Shown here in pieces: positions 1 through 5,022 of a stretch of DNA of 8,118 nucleotides (position 1 is the stretch's first letter; the number at the start of each line of letters is the position of its first letter). The DNA is from JBBRWO01 sp964388455 (GTDB lineage: Bacteria; Actinomycetota; Coriobacteriia; Anaerosomatales; JAAXUF01), in assembly GCA_964388455.1 (NCBI GenBank), contig CAYMAN010000061.1, forward strand, positions 1-8,118, in the 5' to 3' direction. Position numbers and translations under genes: made by a program. Under the pieces are notes generated by a model. That model searched no databases and had not been told where the DNA came from. It was given only the letters and a program-made list of their open reading frames with translations.

Positions 1-632
1 CTCTTCTTGCAGAACTCGTCGAGGTACGCCTGGTAGGCGTAGACGGCGAGCATCGGGAGCTTGGCGGTCAGGTGCAGGCTCTGGCGCAAGACGTTACGAG
101 TGGACGTGTTGCTGCCCTCGGGATCGAGTGTGTACAGGCCGAGCACGCCACGCATCATCGCGTTCATGATGTCGCGGCTGGGCATGCGGAGGATTCCGTC
201 GTGGACGAACGAGCGCGGCATGCGGCGCATACCCGAGAGATAGTGGCTGAAGTCTGAGAGCTGCGATGCCGTGGGCAGCGAGCCGAAGAGCAGCAGATAC
301 GCCGTCTCCTCGAAGCCGGGCTGACCGCCGGCGACGAAGCCGTTGACGAGGTCGGTGACTTCGATGCCGCGGTACAATAGCTGGCCGGGAGCAGGTACCA
401 GCTGGTCGTCTTCGACCACATGACCCAGAACGTTGCCGATGCTGGTCAGTCCGGCCAGCACACCCTTGCCGGTCTGATCACGCAGGCCGCGATTCACGTT
501 GTACTCGACGTACAGCGAAGGGTCGACCGGGCAGATCTCTTCGGCCAACGCCGTCCAGGTGTCGAGTGCGTCTTCTCGGCCGATCGGAACGCCCAGCAGG
601 GGCTGAGAAGCGGCGGTATCGAAGTCAGTCAT
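1..632 (-). CDS. Citrate synthase family protein, N-terminal part (runs off the window)
   Basis: Citrate synthase condenses acetyl-CoA with oxaloacetate to citrate in the cytoplasm; close relatives use propionyl-CoA (2-methylcitrate synthase). Reading the minus strand from the ATG at 632 gives 210 uninterrupted residues reaching the window edge. Family-like segments are VNRGLRD (46-52), GVLAGLTSI (57-65), LYRGIEVTDLV (86-96) and FEETAYLLLFGSLPT (107-121). The order 'RGLRD - GVL.GLT - YRG.....LV - E.AYLLL.G.LP' is typical of the longer bacterial citrate synthases, usually about 430-460 residues, so roughly half is visible. The catalytic His/Asp residues would lie in the missing half, so activity and citrate versus methylcitrate preference cannot be judged. 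The start is supported by AAAAGGA (minus strand, 638-644) five bases upstream. The gene is divergent from the XRE-cupin/acyl-CoA ligase operon. I see the motifs directly; the substrate is inferred. Confidence 0.88.
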   Translation of the reverse strand, partial: MTDFDTAASQPLLGVPIGREDALDTWTALAEEICPVDPSLYVEYNVNRGLRDQTGKGVLAGLTSIGNVLGHVVEDDQLVPAPGQLLYRGIEVTDLVNGFVAGGQPGFEETAYLLLFGSLPTASQLSDFSHYLSGMRRMPRSFVHDGILRMPSRDIMNAMMRGVLGLYTLDPEGSNTSTRNVLRQSLHLTAKLPMLAVYAYQAYLDEFCKK

Positions 633-939
633 GAATGTCCTTTTCGCGTGCGAGGATCGGAATTCGAAGCGTCGTCAAGACGGACCCGTCGCGATGTGTA
701 TACGTAGGGTACCCGAATTCGTGCTCAACGACCTAGCGCACTCCAGCGGGCTGAAGCGCGATGCCGCCGAGACGGGCATTTGTCGACGGGTGTCCTACAG
801 CCGATAGCATGCGAACCGGAGTGAACCGCATCGTAACGGGTGCGCGTCCGGCCGTGTTCGCGGTACCCTGCGTCTACCGCGTGCGCGCGACCGGCGCGCC
901 GCTGGAATGCACGCTTCGGGGACCAGGGATGGGGATCTC
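633..939. other. Divergent intergenic region, citrate synthase / XRE-cupin
   Basis: This 307-base stretch separates two divergently transcribed genes and must hold both promoters. It contains several short palindromes: GAATTC at 660-665 and again at 715-720, GTATAC at 698-703 and GGGTACCC at 707-714, the last directly abutting the second GAATTC. I could not find a -35/-10 pair with good spacing on either strand. On the minus strand TTGAGC and TATACA are 20 bases apart, and on the plus strand TACCCT (864-869) fits a TAnnnT -10 but has no good -35. Short ORFs here lack ribosome sites and recognisable content. No tRNA or other structured RNA was recognised. Confidence 0.6.
931..935 (+). promoter_or_regulatory. 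Ribosome binding site deciding the XRE-cupin start
   Basis: GGGGA lies four bases before the ATG at 940, and AGGGA at 925-929 lies ten bases before it. The alternative in-frame ATG at 907 has no purine-rich site at suitable distance and would add 11 residues unlike the family's N-terminus. This favours 940 as the start. Confidence 0.6.
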
Positions 940-1518
940 ATGACGGATGACACTCGTATCGGCACCAAGATCACGACGCTGCGCGACGCACTCGGGCTTT
1001 CGACCGCAGAGCTCGCCGAGCGCTGCGACTGCGACGTCACGGTCATCGAAGGACTCGAGGCCGGCGACATCGCCCCCTCGCTCGCACCGCTCATCAAGAT
1101 CACGCGCGCGCTGGGCGTCCGCCTCGGCACGCTGCTCGACGACGACGTCAACGTCGGCCCCGTCATCACCCGCAAGGACCACGCCGAGGAGGTCGCGCGG
1201 CTCAGGTCGCTCAAGACGTCCAGCGATGGCGGCGTGCTCGACTTCTTCTCGATGGCCGAGGGCAAGACCTCGCGGCACATGGAGCCGTTCACGATCACCG
1301 TGAACCCCGCGCCGGCGGGCGGCCACAAGCTCTCAAGCCATGAGGGCGAGGAGTTCGTGTACGTGCTCGAGGGCGAGATCGAGATCGAGTACGGCCGCGA
1401 CCTGCACACGCTTGTCGCCGGCGACAGCATCTACTACGACTCGATCGTCCCGCACCAGCTGCGCGCCCACGGCGATGCGAGCGCCCGCATCCTCGCCGTC
1501 GTGTACGCACCGGCGTAG
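940..1518 (+). CDS. XRE-family helix-turn-helix regulator with C-terminal cupin domain
   Basis: A 192-residue cytoplasmic DNA-binding protein, probably a small-molecule-responsive regulator. Residues about 7-68 form a HTH_3/XRE domain (IGTKITTLRDALGLSTAEL, then recognition-helix region VTVIEGLEAG and LGVRLGTLL). Residues about 115-190 are a Cupin_2-like barrel with HEGEEFVYVLEG (134-145) and the second motif GDSIYYDS...PH (161-172). Compared with the canonical cupin metal motif G(X)5HXH(X)3-4E(X)6G, H134, E138 and G145 are present, but the first His position is S132; H172 is present in motif 2. Metal binding may therefore be partial or absent. It lies 11 bases before the acyl-CoA ligase gene, with that gene's ribosome site overlapping this stop codon, so the two are surely co-transcribed. 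The cupin probably senses an acid or acyl-CoA related to the ligase substrate (inference). The start is chosen at 940 rather than 907. Confidence 0.9.
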   Translation: MTDDTRIGTKITTLRDALGLSTAELAERCDCDVTVIEGLEAGDIAPSLAPLIKITRALGVRLGTLLDDDVNVGPVITRKDHAEEVARLRSLKTSSDGGVLDFFSMAEGKTSRHMEPFTITVNPAPAGGHKLSSHEGEEFVYVLEGEIEIEYGRDLHTLVAGDSIYYDSIVPHQLRAHGDASARILAVVYAPA

Positions 1519-1529
1519 GGGGAGCGGAC

Positions 1530-3215
1530 ATGCAACTGCACACAGAGCTGACGATCGGCGACTACTTCGAGCACCAGGTGCTCCTGCGCGGCGACGCCGA
1601 CTTCATCGTCTACCCCGACCGAGACCTGCGCTGGAGCTGGAACCAGTTCGACGAGCGCGTGAACCGGCTCGCCAAGGGACTGCTCGCCATCGGGCTGGAG
1701 CCCGGCGACCACCTCGGTATCTGGGCGCGCAACGTACCGGACTGGCTCACGTTCATGTTCGCGACCGCCAAGATCGGCGTCGTGTTAGTCACCGTGAACC
1801 CGGTCTACAAGAGCCACGAGCTGGCGTACGTCATCAAGCAGTCCGACATGAAGGCGCTCGTCATCATCGACGCCTTCCGCGATGTGGACTACGTCGAGAT
1901 CGTCCGCGGCCTCATCCCCGAGTCGATGACGCAGGAGCGCGGACACCTGGGTGCGCCCGAGTTCCCGCGACTGAAGAACCTCATCTACATGGGACCCGAG
2001 AAGCATCGCGGCTTCTACAACGTCCCCGAGCTGCTGGTACTGGGCGAGCACATGCCCGACTCGCTGCTCGCCGAGGCAAAGACGCGTTTCACCAACACCG
2101 ACACCATCAACATGCAGTACACCTCGGGCACAACGGGTTTTCCCAAGGGCGTCATGCTCACGCACCGCAACATCCTCAATAACGGCTTCTACATCGGCGA
2201 GCGCCAGAAGTTCACCACGGCCGACCGCGTCTGCCTGCCCGTGCCGTTCTTCCACTGCTTCGGCTGCGTGCTGGGCGTGCTCGCGGTGCTCACGCACGGC
2301 GCCGCGATGATTCCGGTCGAGATCTTCGACCCGCTGATGGTGCTGGCGGCCATCCAGAAGGAACGCGCGACCGCGCTCTACGGTGTCCCGACGATGTTCA
2401 TCGCCGAGCTCGCGCATCCCATGTTCGACATGTTCGACCTCACCAGCATGCGCACCGGCATCATGGCCGGTTCCCCGTGCCCGGTCGAGACGATGCGCCA
2501 GGTCATCGACAAGATGCACGCCTCGGAGATGACGATCTGCTACGGACTGACCGAGACCTCGCCGGTGTTCACGCAGACCACGACCGACGACACGCTCGAG
2601 CGCAAGTGCGAGACCGTCGGCCGCAAGCACGACGAGGTCGAGGTGCGTGTGATCGACCCTGAGACCGGCGAGGACTGCCCGCCCGGCGTTCCCGGTGAGC
2701 TGTGCTGTCGCGGCTACAACATCATGAAGGGCTACTACGGGATGCCCGAGGCTACGGCCAACGCGATCGACGCGGACGGCTGGCTGCACTCCGGAGACAT
2801 CGGCACGGTCGACGAGGACGGCTACTACCGCATCACCGGTCGCATCAAGGACATGATCATTCGCGGCGGCGAGAACATCTACCCGCGCGAGATCGAGGAG
2901 TTCCTGTACACGATGCCCGGCATCGAAGACGCGCAGGTCGTGGGCGTGCCCGACGCCAAGTACGGCGAGGTCGTGGGTGCGTTCGTTCGCCTGAAGCCAG
3001 GCGCCGATCTGGCCGAGAGCGACGTGCAGGAGTTCTGCCGTGCACGAATGGCCCGCTACAAGGCGCCCAAGCACGTGTTCTTCGTCGACGCGTTCCCCAT
3101 GACCGCCAGCGGCAAGATCCAGAAGTACAAGCTGCGCGACATGGCAACAGAAGCGCTGGGCCTCTCGGAAGTCAAAGTGTTCGCGAGCGAAGCCGAGGAT
3201 GCGAGCGGCGGGTAA
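1530..3215 (+). CDS. AMP-forming acyl-CoA ligase (fatty acyl-CoA synthetase-like)
   Basis: A 561-residue adenylate-forming enzyme, normal length for the family, which activates a carboxylic acid with ATP to acyl-AMP and then to the CoA thioester in the cytoplasm. The AMP-binding domain has the P-loop YTSGTTGFPKG (197-207), the adenine-binding motif YGLTET (338-343), and WLHSGD (418-423) with D423 as the expected ribose-binding Asp. The hinge region ITGRIKDMIIRGGENIYP follows (R438, K440, D441), and the C-terminal AMP-binding_C domain carries the catalytic lysine K529 in TASGKIQKYK. All key residues are intact. The overall pattern resembles medium/long-chain fatty-acid-CoA ligases (FadD-like), but the acyl substrate cannot be read from motifs; an aromatic or branched acid is possible. 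A GGGGGAG site (1518-1524) sits five bases before the ATG and overlaps the upstream stop codon, which indicates translational coupling with the XRE-cupin regulator. Confidence 0.93.
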   Translation: MQLHTELTIGDYFEHQVLLRGDADFIVYPDRDLRWSWNQFDERVNRLAKGLLAIGLEPGDHLGIWARNVPDWLTFMFATAKIGVVLVTVNPVYKSHELAYVIKQSDMKALVIIDAFRDVDYVEIVRGLIPESMTQERGHLGAPEFPRLKNLIYMGPEKHRGFYNVPELLVLGEHMPDSLLAEAKTRFTNTDTINMQYTSGTTGFPKGVMLTHRNILNNGFYIGERQKFTTADRVCLPVPFFHCFGCVLGVLAVLTHGAAMIPVEIFDPLMVLAAIQKERATALYGVPTMFIAELAHPMFDMFDLTSMRTGIMAGSPCPVETMRQVIDKMHASEMTICYGLTETSPVFTQTTTDDTLERKCETVGRKHDEVEVRVIDPETGEDCPPGVPGELCCRGYNIMKGYYGMPEATANAIDADGWLHSGDIGTVDEDGYYRITGRIKDMIIRGGENIYPREIEEFLYTMPGIEDAQVVGVPDAKYGEVVGAFVRLKPGADLAESDVQEFCRARMARYKAPKHVFFVDAFPMTASGKIQKYKLRDMATEALGLSEVKVFASEAEDASGG

Positions 3216-3233
3216 CGCGGGATACTCATGCCG

Positions 3234-3266
3234 TACAATCGGATCACGTGCACTACAGGTGTGCAC
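3234..3266 (+). promoter_or_regulatory. Possible promoter -10 and palindromic site before the PASTA gene
   Basis: The 71-base gap between the ligase and PASTA genes has TACAAT (3234-3239), five of six matches to a sigma-70-type -10, but no good -35 at 16-18 bases (GGTAAC at 3211-3216 is poor). Just downstream, GTGCAC occurs twice (3248-3253 and 3261-3266), separated by seven bases. Because GTGCAC is self-complementary, the pair is both a direct and an inverted repeat and could be an operator or a small hairpin near the start of transcription. There is no terminator-like T run, so read-through from the ligase operon is also possible. Confidence 0.3.
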
Positions 3267-3269
3267 ATG

Positions 3270-3278
3270 AAGGGGGAG
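3270..3278 (+). promoter_or_regulatory. Ribosome binding site deciding the PASTA gene start
   Basis: AAGGGGGAG ends eight bases before the ATG at 3287. The same reading frame stays open far upstream inside the ligase gene, so this site is what fixes the start. The nearby ATG at 3267 is out of frame. Confidence 0.8.
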
Positions 3279-3286
3279 ACGCACCG

Positions 3287-4954
3287 ATGCCAGACGAGCT
3301 GACGCCACAGGGTAGCGAGTCACCCGTTCCGGATGACGCGGTCCGTACCGAAAACGCCCCTGGTGGAGACGTGTTCGCCGAAGACGACATGCCGCACATC
3401 GAGGACATGCCGCTGATGGAGACCACGGTGCTGCCGATCGCAGCGGTGACGCAGGAAACTGCGCCGGTCGATGCTGACCAGGCGACCACACTGCTGCCGA
3501 TCATCCCTGAAGTGACCACGACGGATTCCACGCCCGGGTCGGGCCCGGAGCCCGCCTCGACCCCCGCGCTCGCGCCCATGGGCCCGACGGTCACAGCCGG
3601 CTCCCGGGTGGTGCTCGTGGTTTCGACCGGTCCGGCGCCCACGCCTCCCTCGGCGTTCGTCGAGATGCCCGATCTTGCGGGCGCGCGACAGGGCGACGCA
3701 CTGTCGATGCTTCAGGACATCGGCCTGTCTGTGCAGGTGTTCAACGACTACAGCCTCACCGTCGAGCGGGGCAGCGTCATGGCGCAGCGTCCGACGATTG
3801 GCGCCAACGTCCCGGCCGGCTCCGAGGTCGTGCTGCTGGTCTCGAGCGGTGCCGCCGCGTCCCAGACGCACTCGGTCCCGCTGCCTCGGCTCGCAGGGCT
3901 CTCCGAGGGTGAAGCCGTCACCAAGCTCCAGGCAGGTGGCCTCTCACCGCAGGTCGTACGCGCTCCCGACGCCGTCGTGCCGGCGGGTATCGTGATCGCA
4001 CAGCTCCCCGATGAGATATCGCTGGCATCACTGCCCATCAAGCGCCGGTCGTCGTGGTGGATCTGGCTCATCACCGCACTCGTGCTGTTCGCAGCCGTAG
4101 GCGGAGCGTTCTACTACTACTCGGTGCAGCCCATCATCGTCCCCAACGTGGTCGGCCTCACGCAGGCACAAGCCGAGGATGCGATCGCGGCGGCCGGCTT
4201 CACTGTCGGCAGTGTGGTTCCCACGCAGACCCTCTCGGCTGCTGAGATAGGCAACGTCGTCACGCAGACGCCCGAACCCAGGAGCCAGGCGCGAAAGCGC
4301 AGCGCGATAACCATCACGGTCTCCGGGGGGCAGGCGCTGGTGCCGATCCCCAACGTGGTCGGAAAGCCCCAGGCCGACGCCGAGAAGGCGCTCAAGGATG
4401 CAGGATTCCAGGTCTCGATCCAGCAGGGCTTCAGCGCGACGGTCGCCAAGGGCTCGGTCATCTCGCAGAGCCCGGTCGAAGGCCAGGAGGTGCCCATCAC
4501 CACCACGGTCGGTATCGTCGTGTCGCAGGGCGCGCAGAACGTGATCGTGCCCGGCGTCATCGGCCAGAGCCAGACCGCAGCACTCGCAGCGCTCAAGGAT
4601 GCGGGGCTTGGCGCTCAGGCGATCGCCAGCACGAGCAACAGCGCGGCGACCGGGCAGGTGTTCGCTCAGCTCCCCACCGCTGGCAGCTCGATCCCGCCGG
4701 CGACCGTCGTCGGGATCCTCGTCTCAAGCGGCCCGCTCTTCTCGAACTCAGCCAGTTCGACCGTACCCGTGGTCACCGGCAAGACCGCCAAGGAGGCCTC
4801 AGCCAGTCTCAAGAACGCAGGACTGACAGCGGTCGCGATCCTGTGGGGAGGGACCGGCAAGCCCAAGAACACGGTCGTCGATCAGCTTCCGCAGGCGGGT
4901 TCGCTCGTCGGCAAGGGTTCCTCGGTCATCCTGATCGTCTCGAACGGCAAGTAG
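3287..4954 (+). CDS. Kinase-less PASTA-repeat single-pass membrane protein
   Basis: A 555-residue protein with no signal peptide. Residues 1-98 are acidic and Pro/Thr-rich (EDDMPHIEDMPLMETTVLP), with a TTVLP/TTLLP pair at 46-50 and 67-71. A PASTA-type end, TAGSRVVLVVSTGP (102-115), follows. PASTA-like modules are seen at about 124-189 (complete) and 196-245 (no final strand). KRR (252-254) precedes a transmembrane segment at about 257-278 (WWIWLITALVLF...), so by the positive-inside rule the N-terminus is cytoplasmic and the C-terminus outside. Four PASTA repeats follow: 283-349, 350-417, 418-484 and 485-555 (VPNVVG, IPNVVG, VPGVIG, VPVVTG starts). PASTA domains typically bind muropeptide or beta-lactams and are best known on the outside of PknB/Stk-type kinases and on penicillin-binding proteins; neither catalytic domain is present here. 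The likely role is cell-wall sensing or scaffolding (inference). PASTA-like sequence on the cytoplasmic side is unusual. It follows the ligase gene by 71 bases and converges with the protease gene. Confidence 0.88.
   Translation: MPDELTPQGSESPVPDDAVRTENAPGGDVFAEDDMPHIEDMPLMETTVLPIAAVTQETAPVDADQATTLLPIIPEVTTTDSTPGSGPEPASTPALAPMGPTVTAGSRVVLVVSTGPAPTPPSAFVEMPDLAGARQGDALSMLQDIGLSVQVFNDYSLTVERGSVMAQRPTIGANVPAGSEVVLLVSSGAAASQTHSVPLPRLAGLSEGEAVTKLQAGGLSPQVVRAPDAVVPAGIVIAQLPDEISLASLPIKRRSSWWIWLITALVLFAAVGGAFYYYSVQPIIVPNVVGLTQAQAEDAIAAAGFTVGSVVPTQTLSAAEIGNVVTQTPEPRSQARKRSAITITVSGGQALVPIPNVVGKPQADAEKALKDAGFQVSIQQGFSATVAKGSVISQSPVEGQEVPITTTVGIVVSQGAQNVIVPGVIGQSQTAALAALKDAGLGAQAIASTSNSAATGQVFAQLPTAGSSIPPATVVGILVSSGPLFSNSASSTVPVVTGKTAKEASASLKNAGLTAVAILWGGTGKPKNTVVDQLPQAGSLVGKGSSVILIVSNGK
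3656..4021 (+). repeat. Two PASTA-like modules on the predicted cytoplasmic side
   Basis: These encode residues 124-245 of the PASTA protein. The first begins VEMPDLAGARQGDALSML and ends VPAGSEVVLLVSSG, a full PASTA layout. The second begins VPLPRLAGLSEGEAVTKL and reaches VVPAGIVIAQLPDE, but the closing 'GS.V.L.VS.G' strand is replaced by a short linker into KRR and the membrane segment. Confidence 0.65.
4133..4951 (+). repeat. Four tandem extracellular PASTA repeats
   Basis: These encode residues 283-555, in units of about 67-71 residues. Each unit shows a VPxVxG-type start, an Ala-rich helix ending in AGF/AGL, a Q(T/S/L)P turn and a closing hydrophobic strand ending SGG, SQG, SSG or SNG. 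The units are clearly diverged in sequence, so this is an old duplication and not a recent DNA-level repeat. Confidence 0.88.
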
Positions 4955-4984
4955 CGCGAGCGTACAACGCGAACTGCGACGACC

Positions 4985-5022
4985 CGACTGGTCGGTCTCT
5001 ACGGAGCGCCGACCAGTCGTTT
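4985..5022 (+). terminator. Hairpin at the convergent junction, probable terminator
   Basis: CGACTGGTCGG (4985-4995) and CCGACCAGTCG (5009-5019) are perfect 11-bp inverted arms around a 13-base loop. TTTAAT follows on the plus strand, giving a weak U tract for ending transcription of the PASTA gene 30 bases after its stop. On the minus strand the hairpin is not followed by a T run. The right arm and most of the loop lie inside the last codons and stop of the convergent protease gene. Confidence 0.6.

Noticed and set aside
420..707. A plus-strand open frame of 95 residues.
   Set aside because: It is opposite the citrate synthase N-terminus, which has clear family motifs on the minus strand.
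907..939. Earlier in-frame ATG for the XRE-cupin gene.
   Set aside because: No suitable ribosome site; the extra residues (MHASGTRDGDL) do not look like part of the domain, and 940 has a nearby GGGGA.
761..943. A 60-residue plus-strand open frame in the divergent intergenic region.
   Set aside because: No ribosome binding site and no recognisable sequence; it also runs into the start of the XRE-cupin gene in a different frame.
2702..3286. Upstream extension of the PASTA reading frame by 195 codons.
   Set aside because: It overlaps the ligase in another frame, is Arg/His-rich without domains, and the strong ribosome site before 3287 marks the true start.
1785..3491. A 568-residue open frame on the minus strand opposite the ligase gene.
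   Set aside because: It is antisense to a gene with all acyl-CoA ligase motifs intact and has no recognisable domain. Long antisense frames are expected in GC-rich genes.
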